Part shown: in pieces, positions 17,397 through 26,183 of the stretch
Position numbering within the stretch: position 1 is the first letter of the stretch
Layout: the number at the start of each line of letters is the position of its first letter
Origin: Chryseobacterium kimseyorum
Lineage (GTDB): Bacteria > Bacteroidota > Bacteroidia > Flavobacteriales > Weeksellaceae
NCBI RefSeq assembly: GCF_025971945.1
Contig: NZ_JAPDHW010000020.1
Coordinates: 1 to 50,882, forward strand
Direction: 5' to 3'
Length of the DNA stretch: 50,882 nt
Made by a program: the position numbers and the translations under genes
Notes under the pieces: model-generated
Told to the model about the DNA's origin: nothing
What the model saw: only the letters and a program-made list of their open reading frames with translations
Database searches by the model: none

Positions 17397-18395
17397 ATGA
17401 GCGAAGAGGTTAAGAAATTTAAAATAACGATAGACGGACAGACTGCTGAAGTTTTGCCTGGAACTTCTATTTTGGAAGCAGCAAGACAAATCGGCGGAAA
17501 ATCTGTACCACCAGCAATGTGCTATTACAGCAAACTGGAAGCCAGTGGAGGAAGATGTAGAACATGTTTGGTAGAGGTTTCTAAAGGTTCGGAAGCAGAT
17601 CCGCGCCCTATGCCGAAATTGGTAGCAAGCTGCAGAACGAATGTGATGGACGGAATGGAAGTGAAAAACCTTTCTTCTGATAAAGCACAGGAAGGCCGTA
17701 AAGCAGTTACCGAATTCTTATTGGTGAATCACCCGTTAGACTGCCCGGTTTGTGATCAGGCTGGAGAATGTCATCTTCAGGATCTGGGTTACGAACACGG
17801 AAATCTTGAAACCAGAACTGAATTTAAGAGAAATACCTATGATGCAGACGACTTAGGTCCACATATCAAGTTGAATATGAACCGTTGTATCCTGTGTGCA
17901 AGATGCGTTTTGGCGGCAAACCAATTGACAGGTGAGCGTGAGCACGGAATTTTGTTCAGAGGAGATCATGCTGAAATTTCTACTTATCTAAATAAAGCTT
18001 TGGACAATGATTTTATCGGAAACGTAATTGACGTTTGTCCGGTTGGAGCATTGACAGACAGAACTGCACGTTTTGCAAGCAGAGTTTGGTTTACAAAACC
18101 AATGAACGCTTCATGTAAATGTGATAAATGTTCAGGTAAAGCTACCGTTTATATGAAAGGTGATGAGATCGTAAGAGTTACTGCCAGAAAAGATCAGTGG
18201 GGAGAAGTTGAAGAATTTATCTGCGACACTTGCCGTTTCGAAAGAAAAAGTCTTAGTGACTGGAACATTGAGGGCCCTAGAAATATCGACAGACATTCAG
18301 TTATTTCATTGAACCACTACGAAAAGCCTAAAGACGAATTGAGAGTTTTAGACAATCCGATGGCGAAAGAAATCAGCGAAAAAGACGAAAAATAA
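17397..18395 (+). CDS. nuoG: NADH-quinone oxidoreductase subunit G, short form
   Basis: A 332-residue iron-sulfur subunit, far shorter than the roughly 900-residue E. coli protein because the molybdopterin-oxidoreductase-like domain is missing. Ligands: [2Fe-2S] N1b Cys42, Cys54, Cys57, Cys79; [4Fe-4S] N5 His112, Cys116, Cys119, Cys125; [4Fe-4S] N4 Cys164, Cys167, Cys170, Cys214. A further set, Cys240, Cys242, Cys245, Cys276, Cys279, lies where N7 sits in longer proteins but with changed spacing. The short form is usual for Flavobacteriia. The C-terminal about 50 residues are charged. It is complete: the reading frame and downstream gene are intact. Confidence 0.92.
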   Translation: MSEEVKKFKITIDGQTAEVLPGTSILEAARQIGGKSVPPAMCYYSKLEASGGRCRTCLVEVSKGSEADPRPMPKLVASCRTNVMDGMEVKNLSSDKAQEGRKAVTEFLLVNHPLDCPVCDQAGECHLQDLGYEHGNLETRTEFKRNTYDADDLGPHIKLNMNRCILCARCVLAANQLTGEREHGILFRGDHAEISTYLNKALDNDFIGNVIDVCPVGALTDRTARFASRVWFTKPMNASCKCDKCSGKATVYMKGDEIVRVTARKDQWGEVEEFICDTCRFERKSLSDWNIEGPRNIDRHSVISLNHYEKPKDELRVLDNPMAKEISEKDEK

Positions 18396-18477
18396 AAATT
18401 TGAAAATTTATTAATTTGAAAATTTGAAAATGAGTACAAATCTCAAACGTCAAATCTCAAATTTCAAACTATAAAAA
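18396..18477 (+). repeat. Spacer of AATTTGAAAATG and CAAATCTCAAAT repeats, nuoG-nuoH
   Basis: AATTTGAAAATG (18421-18432) occurs again at 19538-19549 and 19562-19573. AATCTCAAATTTCAAAC (18453-18469) is identical to 14480-14496. No gene seen. Confidence 0.65.
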
Positions 18478-19539
18478 ATGGATTTACTTACATTTAAATT
18501 AATACTTGTACTGGCGCTTTTCCTGTTATCATTAACGATAGCGGCCTACTCTACCTGGGCAGAAAGAAAAGTGGCGGCAATCATGCAGGACAGAATCGGG
18601 CCAAACAGATCCGGACCATTCGGTTTACTGCAGCCTCTTGCAGATGGTGGAAAATTTTTCTTTAAAGAAGATTTTACGCCTCAAAATGCAGAAAGATTCC
18701 TTTTTGTACTGGGACCTGCATTAGTGATGTTTATTTCACTGATTACCGGGGCAGTAATTCCTTGGGGTAAAACATTGAATATTGGTGGTGAGTCTTTCGA
18801 TTTACAGGTGGCTAATATTGATGTAGGTGTACTGTTCATTATCGGTATGGCTTCTATCGGAGTTTACGGAATTATGATCGGAGGCTGGGCTTCTAACAAC
18901 AAGTATTCATTATTGGGTGCCATCCGTGCTTCTTCGCAGATGATTTCTTACGAATTGGCGATGGGTCTTGCATTGCTTTCCATCATTATGATGACTGGAA
19001 GTTTAGATTTAAAAGTAATTACCGAAACTCAGACTTCAGGGAAAATATGGGGTCTTTTTGAGATAGACGGATTAAACTGGAATATACTTTACCAGCCTTT
19101 AGCATTTTTAATTTTCTTTGTATCGGCGTTGGCAGAAACCAACCGTCACCCTTTCGATTTACCTGAGTGTGAATCTGAACTGGTAACAGGATATTCTACC
19201 GAATATTCTTCAATGAAGTTAGGATTGTATATGTTTGGTGAATATGTGAACATGTTTATTTCAAATGCATTTATCGTAGTTCTTTTCTTCGGAGGTTACA
19301 ACTATCCGGGAATTGAGTGGGTAACACAAAACTGGGGAGAAAATGCTGCCGGAATTTTAAGCATCGTCGCATTCTTAACGAAAACGATTGTCGGAATTTT
19401 GATCTTTATGTGGATCAGATGGACACTTCCAAGATTCAGATATGACCAATTGATGCACTTAGGATGGAAAACTTTAATTCCATTGGCACTGGTGAACTTG
19501 ATGATTACAGGAGCGGTAATTTTAGCGTTCGGTAATTAA
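18478..19539 (+). CDS. nuoH: NADH-quinone oxidoreductase subunit H
   Basis: A 353-residue membrane-arm subunit at the junction with the peripheral arm, with about eight transmembrane helices. Conserved loop motifs are AERKVAAIMQDRIGPNRSGP (near residue 29) and ETNRHPFDLPECESELVTGY (near 220), the acidic funnel region near the quinone channel. Length is normal. Confidence 0.96.
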   Translation: MDLLTFKLILVLALFLLSLTIAAYSTWAERKVAAIMQDRIGPNRSGPFGLLQPLADGGKFFFKEDFTPQNAERFLFVLGPALVMFISLITGAVIPWGKTLNIGGESFDLQVANIDVGVLFIIGMASIGVYGIMIGGWASNNKYSLLGAIRASSQMISYELAMGLALLSIIMMTGSLDLKVITETQTSGKIWGLFEIDGLNWNILYQPLAFLIFFVSALAETNRHPFDLPECESELVTGYSTEYSSMKLGLYMFGEYVNMFISNAFIVVLFFGGYNYPGIEWVTQNWGENAAGILSIVAFLTKTIVGILIFMWIRWTLPRFRYDQLMHLGWKTLIPLALVNLMITGAVILAFGN

Positions 19540-19706
19540 TTTGAAAATGAAATAATTTGAGAATTTGAAAATGGGAATTTGACATCAAACATCCCACTTA
19601 CAAATTCTAACAGAAATATAAATTTGAAAAATGAGCTGATGAGAAAGCGGCGATGAGATAAGTTCCATCACCCAGCTTCCATCTTCCAACATTTAAACAA
19701 TAAAAA
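19540..19706 (+). repeat. Repeat-rich spacer, nuoH-nuoI
   Basis: Two close copies of AATTTGAAAATG (the first overlaps the nuoH stop codon), followed by ATCAAACATCCC and CATCACCCAGCTTCCATCTTCC. No gene or hairpin terminator seen. Confidence 0.6.
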
Positions 19707-20264
19707 ATGAAATTAACCAACAGATCAAAAGTTGTTTCGAATAAAGAAATGACCCTTGCTGAAAAAATCTACCTTCCGGCGATTTTCAAAGGTATGGGGA
19801 TTACTTTTAAGCATGCTGTGAGAACCGTTGTAAAACGTGCTCCGAATGTTTATTCTTATCCGGAAGTACAAAAACCGAGAGCAGATATCTGGAGAGGTCA
19901 GCACGTTCTGAAAAGGGATGAAGAGGGCAGAGAAAGATGTACAGCTTGTGGTTTGTGCGCGGTGGCATGTCCTGCTGAAGCGATTACAATGACCGCTTCT
20001 GAAAGAACTAGAGAAGAAAAAGATCTTTACAGAGAAGAAAAATATGCATCAGTATATGAAATCAATATGTTGAGATGTATTTTCTGCGGTATGTGTGAAG
20101 AGGCTTGTCCGAAATCTGCAATTTATCTGACAGACCGTTTGGTAGATGTAGAAACAAACAGAGGTTCTTTCATTTATGGAAAAGATAAATTGGTTGAAAA
20201 AATTAATGAAAGGATTGACATCACTGAAAGACAGTCCGAGAAACAAAAAAATGCGGTAAAATAA
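19707..20264 (+). CDS. nuoI: NADH-quinone oxidoreductase subunit I
   Basis: A 185-residue ferredoxin-type subunit with two [4Fe-4S] clusters (N6a, N6b). The two motifs are CTACGLCAVACP (Cys78, 81, 84, 88) and CIFCGMCEEACP (Cys124, 127, 130, 134), each cluster taking the fourth ligand from the other motif. It passes electrons from NuoG towards NuoB. Its stop overlaps the nuoJ start by 1 nt (TAATG). Confidence 0.96.
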   Translation: MKLTNRSKVVSNKEMTLAEKIYLPAIFKGMGITFKHAVRTVVKRAPNVYSYPEVQKPRADIWRGQHVLKRDEEGRERCTACGLCAVACPAEAITMTASERTREEKDLYREEKYASVYEINMLRCIFCGMCEEACPKSAIYLTDRLVDVETNRGSFIYGKDKLVEKINERIDITERQSEKQKNAVK

Positions 20265-20761
20265 TGGATCAGTTTTTATTTTTCTTGGTGGCGTTTTTAG
20301 CAGTGTCAAGTGCGGTTTACTTCGTATTTGCGAGAAATCCTCTCTACGCTATTCTGTCATTAATTGTTACAATGTTTTCAATCGCCGGAATGTACATTCT
20401 TCTAAATGCTCAATTCCTGGCCATCATACAGATTATCGTTTACGCAGGTGCGATCATGGTTTTATTCCTTTATATCTTAATGATGCTTAACCTTAATAAA
20501 GAAGACGAAAGTAAGAAGAACAATACTTTAAAGTTTGTCGGAGTTTTTACAGCAGGTCTTTTATTAATTGGGGTTTTGGGTGTTTTCAGAGGAGTTCAAA
20601 ACAAGCACGTTGTTATTGAAGGCGTAGACAAAGGCGTTGGTCTTACAAAGAACCTGGGAAGACTTTTATTCAACGAATATGTTTTGCCGTTTGAGCTTGC
20701 TTCCATCCTGATTTTAGCAGGGATTGTAGGTGCGGTATTAATCGGTAAAAAAGATTTATAA
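20264..20761 (+). CDS. nuoJ: NADH-quinone oxidoreductase subunit J
   Basis: A 165-residue membrane subunit with five hydrophobic helices. The third helix contains the typical YAGAIMVLFLYILMML stretch, home of the pi-bulge and a conserved Tyr in complex I structures. It overlaps nuoI by 1 nt, and nuoK follows after 3 nt. Confidence 0.95.
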   Translation: MDQFLFFLVAFLAVSSAVYFVFARNPLYAILSLIVTMFSIAGMYILLNAQFLAIIQIIVYAGAIMVLFLYILMMLNLNKEDESKKNNTLKFVGVFTAGLLLIGVLGVFRGVQNKHVVIEGVDKGVGLTKNLGRLLFNEYVLPFELASILILAGIVGAVLIGKKDL

Positions 20762-20764
20762 ATT

Positions 20765-21094
20765 ATGGGAGAAGTAAATACTTTTATGCAAAGCGTCCCT
20801 TTGGAATATTTCATTATCCTTTCGTCAGTACTGTTCTGTCTTGGGGTTTTGGGAGTATTGCTGAGAAAAAACGCGATTGTAATTTTGGGTTGTGTGGAGC
20901 TTATGCTTAATTCTGTAAACCTTTTGTTGGCTGCATTTTCAGCGTACAACGGGAACAGTGACGGACAACTTTTAGTTTTCTTCATTATGGTGGTTGCCGC
21001 TGCAGAAGTTGCTGTAGGTTTGGCAATTATTGCGATGCTATATAGAAATACCCGTTCTGTGGATGTAAGTATATTTAATAAATTAAGAGGATAA
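20765..21094 (+). CDS. nuoK: NADH-quinone oxidoreductase subunit K
   Basis: A 109-residue MrpC-like subunit with three helices. Conserved Glu residues within the membrane are seen in GCVELMLNSVNLLLAAF and in AAAEVAVGLAI, both part of the proton path. Length is normal for the family. Confidence 0.96.
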   Translation: MGEVNTFMQSVPLEYFIILSSVLFCLGVLGVLLRKNAIVILGCVELMLNSVNLLLAAFSAYNGNSDGQLLVFFIMVVAAAEVAVGLAIIAMLYRNTRSVDVSIFNKLRG

Positions 21095-21097
21095 AGA

Positions 21098-23011
21098 ATG
21101 GAGAATTTAGTCTATGCAATAATACTTTTACCACTTTTAGGTTTTCTCATTAACGGTTTATTCGGAAAAAATCTTCCAAAAATAGTTGTTGGAAGCCTGG
21201 CTACAATTGCTGTTTTCGGATCTTTCTGTATTGCGGTAAGCTTATTTCTGAATTTCGATTCTGAAAGCCAGCCCGTAATCGTAAAAGCTTTTGAATGGTT
21301 CAGAGTCAACGGAATTCAAATTAACTTCGGTTTCCAGATCGATCAGCTGTCATTAATGATGGTGATGATTATTACAGGAATCGGATCTTTGATTCACCTC
21401 TACTCTATCGGATATATGAGTCATGATAAAGGTTTCTATAAGTTTTTTACTTATTTAAATCTGTTTATCTTCTCGATGTTACTTTTGGTAATGGGAAGCA
21501 ACTACCTAATCTTATTCATCGGATGGGAAGGTGTAGGTTTGTGTTCTTACTTATTGATCGGTTTCTGGTACACGAACGAAGAATATGGGAAAGCGGCAAG
21601 AAAAGCTTTCATCATGAACAGAATTGGTGACCTTGCTTTGTTGATCGGAATCTTTATGATTGCATCTCAGACAAATGCAGTTGATTATTTAACTGTTGCT
21701 CAAAACTCAGGGAAATTTGAACTGGATGGAACAATCATCATCTTTATTACAGCGAGTTTATTTATTGGTGCTACCGGAAAATCTGCTCAGGTTCCTTTAT
21801 ATACATGGTTACCCGATGCGATGGCTGGTCCGACTCCGGTTTCTGCATTGATTCACGCGGCGACGATGGTAACGGCAGGTATTTATTTAGTGGTAAGATC
21901 AAACTTCTTATTTACTTTAGCTCCAACCGTACAGGACGGAATTTTATTAATCGGATTTTTAACCGCAGCATTGGCAGGTTTCTATGCATTACGTCAGAAC
22001 GACATCAAAAAAGTATTGGCATATTCTACAGTTTCACAGCTTGGTTTCATGTTCATCGCTTTAGGTTTGGGAGCTTACACAACTGCAATGTTCCACGTAA
22101 TGACGCATGCTTTCTTTAAAGCTTTGTTATTCTTAGGTGCAGGTTCTGTCATTCACGCAATGAGCAACGAACAGGATATGCGTTTCATGGGAGGTTTGAA
22201 AAAATATATTCCAATCACACACGCAACTTTCCTGATCGGAACTTTAGCAATCTCAGGATTCCCTTTATTATCAGGGATGATTTCAAAAGACGAAATTTTA
22301 GTTGCAGCTTATGCTAAAAACCCTGTTTACTGGGTGATGCTATTCATCTTGGCGGCTGTTACTGCAACTTATATGTTCAGATTGTATTACCTGACTTTCC
22401 ATGGAGATTTCAGAGGTACGGATGATCAAAAACATCATTTACACGAAAGTCCATTAAACATGACTTTACCGTTAATCGTTCTGGCTGTCCTTTCAGTTCT
22501 TGGAGGTTTCATTAACCTTCCTCACTTCATCGGTCACGGTCATTATGCTAAATTAATGGAATGGCTGAAACCGGTACTGACACAGGAAAGCTTTAAGCAA
22601 ATGGAATCTACACTTACAGGCGTAGCAGAGAGCACAGAATTTATTCTTTTGGGAGCAACTGTTGCTATGTTCTTTGCAGTTTGGTTTATCGTAAAAAATA
22701 CTTATGTAAATAAGAAAAAAAGAGCTATTGCTGAAGACGATTATACAGGATGGGAAAAACTTTCTGCTAAAAAACTGTACGTTGACGAACTTTACAATGC
22801 ATTGATTGTAAAAACCGTTGAAGGACTGGGACGTGGCGGGAAAATGTTTGACAAAGGCGTACTGGATCGTTTTGTAGACTACATCGGGGAAGGCGCTGAA
22901 GACAGCGGAAGATCGATGAAGCGTATACAGAACGGAAATGTAGAAAACTACATTCTGATCATGTCTTTAGCTGTGGGAATTATACTGATTGTTAACTTTA
23001 TATTACAATAA
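21098..23011 (+). CDS. nuoL: NADH-quinone oxidoreductase subunit L
   Basis: A 637-residue antiporter-like subunit at the far end of the membrane arm. IGWEGVGLCSYLLIGFW contains the conserved Glu of TM5; GATGKSAQVPLYTWLPDAMAGPTPVSALIHAATMVTAG carries the Lys and His of TM7-8; a long amphipathic lateral helix and final TM lie at the C-terminus (about 500-637). It drives proton pumping. The stop overlaps nuoM by 1 nt. Confidence 0.97.
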   Translation: MENLVYAIILLPLLGFLINGLFGKNLPKIVVGSLATIAVFGSFCIAVSLFLNFDSESQPVIVKAFEWFRVNGIQINFGFQIDQLSLMMVMIITGIGSLIHLYSIGYMSHDKGFYKFFTYLNLFIFSMLLLVMGSNYLILFIGWEGVGLCSYLLIGFWYTNEEYGKAARKAFIMNRIGDLALLIGIFMIASQTNAVDYLTVAQNSGKFELDGTIIIFITASLFIGATGKSAQVPLYTWLPDAMAGPTPVSALIHAATMVTAGIYLVVRSNFLFTLAPTVQDGILLIGFLTAALAGFYALRQNDIKKVLAYSTVSQLGFMFIALGLGAYTTAMFHVMTHAFFKALLFLGAGSVIHAMSNEQDMRFMGGLKKYIPITHATFLIGTLAISGFPLLSGMISKDEILVAAYAKNPVYWVMLFILAAVTATYMFRLYYLTFHGDFRGTDDQKHHLHESPLNMTLPLIVLAVLSVLGGFINLPHFIGHGHYAKLMEWLKPVLTQESFKQMESTLTGVAESTEFILLGATVAMFFAVWFIVKNTYVNKKKRAIAEDDYTGWEKLSAKKLYVDELYNALIVKTVEGLGRGGKMFDKGVLDRFVDYIGEGAEDSGRSMKRIQNGNVENYILIMSLAVGIILIVNFILQ

Positions 23012-24504
23012 TGTCTTATTTACTATTAACATTATTACTTTTACCTCTAGTAGGTTCGGGATTGGTCTTTGCATGGAGGAATACTTCCAGTAAATACCTG
23101 GCATTAGGAATTGCTTTGATTCAAATGCTGCTTACATTTTACGTTGTTTCGGATTTTGATTTTAATCCAACCGTAGACAGCGTATTGCAGTACGAGATCA
23201 ACTATCCTTGGTCACAGTTTATAAAAAGTAACCTTCATTTCGGAATTGACGGAATGAGCTTGTTACTTTTATTGTTGACCAATATTTTGATGCCCATCAT
23301 TATTTTATCATCTTTTAATGAAAATGTAAGCTATAAAAATTCTTTCTACGGTCTGATTTTGCTGATGCAGTTCGGATTGGTGGGTGTTTTCACTGCTTTA
23401 GACGGATTGTTGTTCTACATTTTCTGGGAAGTAACTTTGATTCCGATCTGGTTTATCGCCGCACTTTGGGGTCAGGAAAACAAAAGACTGGAGTTCACTA
23501 CAAAATTCTTCGTGTATACTTTCGTAGGATCTTTGTTTATGTTGGCTGGTTTAATCTACGTTTACACGCATTCAGCATCATTTGCTTTAACAGATTTGTA
23601 TAACGCAGACCTTGGTGAAACTCAACAGATTGTTGTTTTCTGGTTTATCTTCTTTGCATTTGCAGTAAAACTTCCGGTTTTCCCATTCCACACTTGGCAA
23701 CCGGATACTTATACCTACTCTCCTACTCAGGGATCGATGTTGTTATCAGGGATTATGCTTAAAATGGCAATATATGGTGTACTTCGTTATTTGATTCCGA
23801 TCACACCGACAGCAATCTTCGGGATTTCCGGACAGATTGTTATTATTCTGGCGATTGTAGGAATTGTCCACGGAGCGTTAATCGCAATCATACAGACCGA
23901 TATGAAGAGAATCATTGCGTATTCATCTTTCTCTCACGTTGGATTGATGGTGGCAGGAATTTTCTCTTCTGCAGTTCTTACTTTAAGAGGTACATTTACC
24001 ATTGAAGGAGCTGAAGGAGCTTTGGTACAGACATTTGCTCACGGTATTAACGTGGCAGGTTTATTCTTCTGTGCTGATATTTTATACAAAAGATTTAAAT
24101 CTAGAGACATCAGACAGATGGGAGGTTTGGCGAAAGTTGCTCCGAAGTTTGCCGTTTTGTTTTTAATAATCATATTAGGTTCAATGGGCGTTCCGTTGAC
24201 GAATGGTTTCATCGGAGAATTTATTTTGATCAAATCGATCTTCGACTTTAATGTACTGGCTTCAGTAATTGCAGGTCTTACCGTTATTCTTTGTGCAGTA
24301 TATTTATTGAGATTCTACGGAAAAGCAATGTTCGGACCGGGAGATGATGCGGTTTTAAGTACAGCTAAAGATTTATCAGCAGTAGAATTCTCGGTATTGG
24401 CAAGTATTGCAGTATTTGTAATTGTTCTGGGAGTTTTTCCTCAGCCGGTCATTGATATGGTAAGTAGTTCACTGAAGTTTATTTATACTTCAATGATTAA
24501 TTAA
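23011..24504 (+). CDS. nuoM: NADH-quinone oxidoreductase subunit M
   Basis: A 497-residue antiporter-like proton channel subunit. FYIFWEVTLIPIWF carries the conserved TM5 Glu (near residue 144), and AVKLPVFPFHTWQPDTYTYSP the TM7 Lys. About 14 helices, normal length. It starts 1 nt inside the nuoL stop; a 139-bp spacer with AAAAGATTAAAG-type low-complexity sequence separates it from nuoN. Confidence 0.97.
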   Translation: MSYLLLTLLLLPLVGSGLVFAWRNTSSKYLALGIALIQMLLTFYVVSDFDFNPTVDSVLQYEINYPWSQFIKSNLHFGIDGMSLLLLLLTNILMPIIILSSFNENVSYKNSFYGLILLMQFGLVGVFTALDGLLFYIFWEVTLIPIWFIAALWGQENKRLEFTTKFFVYTFVGSLFMLAGLIYVYTHSASFALTDLYNADLGETQQIVVFWFIFFAFAVKLPVFPFHTWQPDTYTYSPTQGSMLLSGIMLKMAIYGVLRYLIPITPTAIFGISGQIVIILAIVGIVHGALIAIIQTDMKRIIAYSSFSHVGLMVAGIFSSAVLTLRGTFTIEGAEGALVQTFAHGINVAGLFFCADILYKRFKSRDIRQMGGLAKVAPKFAVLFLIIILGSMGVPLTNGFIGEFILIKSIFDFNVLASVIAGLTVILCAVYLLRFYGKAMFGPGDDAVLSTAKDLSAVEFSVLASIAVFVIVLGVFPQPVIDMVSSSLKFIYTSMIN

Positions 24505-24643
24505 CATTAAAAGATTTTAAATAGTAAAAGATTAAAGAATTAAGAGGTTAAAAGTAAAATAGCAAAGAAAAAGTTCAACTTCAAACACTGAACTGAAAAC
24601 TTTAAACTAAAAACTTTAAACCTTCTCATCTCAAATATAAATT
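24505..24643 (+). repeat. Low-complexity A-rich spacer, nuoM-nuoN
   Basis: Runs of AAAAGATT/TAAAAGTAAAA and AACTTTAAAC-type words; no gene, hairpin or exact copy of the other spacers' long words, though CTCATCTCAAAT resembles them. Confidence 0.5.
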
Positions 24644-26029
24644 ATGAGTGTTTTAATTATTGTTTTCCTAACTGCAGTTGCTGCGTTATTTTCGGGAGTT
24701 TTTGAGCAAGGAAAATTCGCAAGATACATTGGGATTTTTGGATTAATTGTTGCCTTGTATGTGAGTTTCTTACCGGAGGCTTCATTCTTCGCGCAGTACA
24801 GACACATGTATGACTACACCGCAAACACTGCGTTGTTTACAAAAATATCTTTGGTAACAACTTTACTGCTGTTCTTTTTAGGAGGTTTTGCATTCAGCAA
24901 TCACAGAAGCCACCAGTCAGAATTGTATGCCTTGATGCTTTTCGCTTTGAGTGGCGGAATCATCCTTTTCGGTTTCCAAAACCTAGTGACTTTATTCTTA
25001 GGGATTGAGATTCTTTCTATTCCGTTATACGTAATGGCGGGAGCAAACAAAACAGATTTAAGATCAAACGAAGCTTCTATTAAGTATTTCCTGATGGGTG
25101 CATTTGCGACAGGTTTTCTGTTGTTTGGTATCGCATTTATCTACGGAAGTACAGGAACTTTCGATTTATACAGAATTCAGGAATTCACCATTACGAATCC
25201 TAACAATATCATGTTAATTTTAGGAGTGATTCTAATGCTTTGTGCAATGTCATTCAAAGTAGCTTTGGCACCTTTCCACATGTGGAGTCCGGATGTATAT
25301 GCAGGTTCACCTTCACTGATTACGGCTTTCATGGCAAGTGTGGTGAAAATCTCAGGTTTCTTTGCTTTATTCAGATTAATGACCATAGGATTCTCCGGCG
25401 TAACTGCTGAATGGATTAACATTCTTGGAGTTTTCTTAATCATCACTTTGGTTCTTGCCAACGTTATGGGACTTGCACAGACCAATGCAAAAAGAATGTT
25501 GGCCTACTCTTCAGTATCTCACGCAGGATATATCGGTTTAGTGTTCTTCGGAATGAATGCGCTTTCTACCTATACATTAGCATTTTACTTATTCGCATAT
25601 TCACTGTCTACAGTAGGAGTTTTTATGTGTTTAATCTGGGTAGAAAAAATCAAAAGAGAAACCTCCTTCGGAGCTTTCAAAGGATTGGCGAAAACAGAAC
25701 CTTTATTGGCTGTTGTAGCAACGATCTCTTTATTATCAATGGCGGGAATTCCTTTGACGGCAGGATTTATGGGTAAATTCTCATTATTTGCTCAGGCCTT
25801 AACGAAGGATGACAATACTTTCTTAATAATCGTTGCGGTTTTAGGTTCGGCAATTTCTATTGCTTATTATTTAAGACTGATTATTGCCATGTTCTTCTTT
25901 AAGGAAACCACTTTCAAAACTTCAGAAAAAGTAACGGTAACCTACAATATTGTTGCGGTAGTAATTATTGCTTCATTAGTGGTACTGGGCGTTTTCCCTG
26001 ATTTGTTTGCTAAGCAGTTCGGACTGTAA
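24644..26029 (+). CDS. nuoN: NADH-quinone oxidoreductase subunit N
   Basis: A 461-residue antiporter-like subunit and last gene of the operon. FLGIEILSIPLYVMAG has the TM5 Glu, AMSFKVALAPFHMWSPDVYAGSP the TM7 Lys, and the broken helix region KRMLAYSSVSHAGY follows. Length is normal; a terminator lies 24 bp downstream. Confidence 0.96.
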   Translation: MSVLIIVFLTAVAALFSGVFEQGKFARYIGIFGLIVALYVSFLPEASFFAQYRHMYDYTANTALFTKISLVTTLLLFFLGGFAFSNHRSHQSELYALMLFALSGGIILFGFQNLVTLFLGIEILSIPLYVMAGANKTDLRSNEASIKYFLMGAFATGFLLFGIAFIYGSTGTFDLYRIQEFTITNPNNIMLILGVILMLCAMSFKVALAPFHMWSPDVYAGSPSLITAFMASVVKISGFFALFRLMTIGFSGVTAEWINILGVFLIITLVLANVMGLAQTNAKRMLAYSSVSHAGYIGLVFFGMNALSTYTLAFYLFAYSLSTVGVFMCLIWVEKIKRETSFGAFKGLAKTEPLLAVVATISLLSMAGIPLTAGFMGKFSLFAQALTKDDNTFLIIVAVLGSAISIAYYLRLIIAMFFFKETTFKTSEKVTVTYNIVAVVIIASLVVLGVFPDLFAKQFGL

Positions 26030-26053
26030 AAATTCAATTCAAAAAATATACTT

Positions 26054-26085
26054 AACCTTTCAATTTATTTTGGGAGGTTTTTTTG
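26054..26085 (+). terminator. Terminator of the nuo operon
   Basis: An 8-bp stem AACCTTTC/GGGAGGTT (two G-T pairs; 26054-26061 and 26072-26079) with a 10-nt loop and a T run to 26084. Confidence 0.65.
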
Positions 26086-26086
26086 T

Positions 26087-26106
26087 GTTAAAATTTAAAT
26101 TTTAAC
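26087..26106. promoter_or_regulatory. 20-bp perfect AT palindrome upstream of the effector cassette
   Basis: GTTAAAATTTAAATTTTAAC is its own reverse complement. It lies 77 bp before the first LysM gene. It could be an operator; AT-only palindromes also occur by chance in such sequence. Confidence 0.4.
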
Positions 26107-26183
26107 ATCACTTGTCGTAGAACTACTACAAATTTTCTGCAAAATCTTTTTTAACTTTAATGTGATGAAAATAACAAACACCA

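Noticed and set aside
13044..24643. CRISPR-like regular repeats in the nuo spacers
   Set aside because: Words are short, irregularly spaced and degenerate, with no unique spacers between uniform repeats.
26030..26183. Insertion scar holding the missing half of sdhC
   Set aside because: I looked for SdhC codons at the left edge of the accessory block and found only the nuo terminator and a palindrome.
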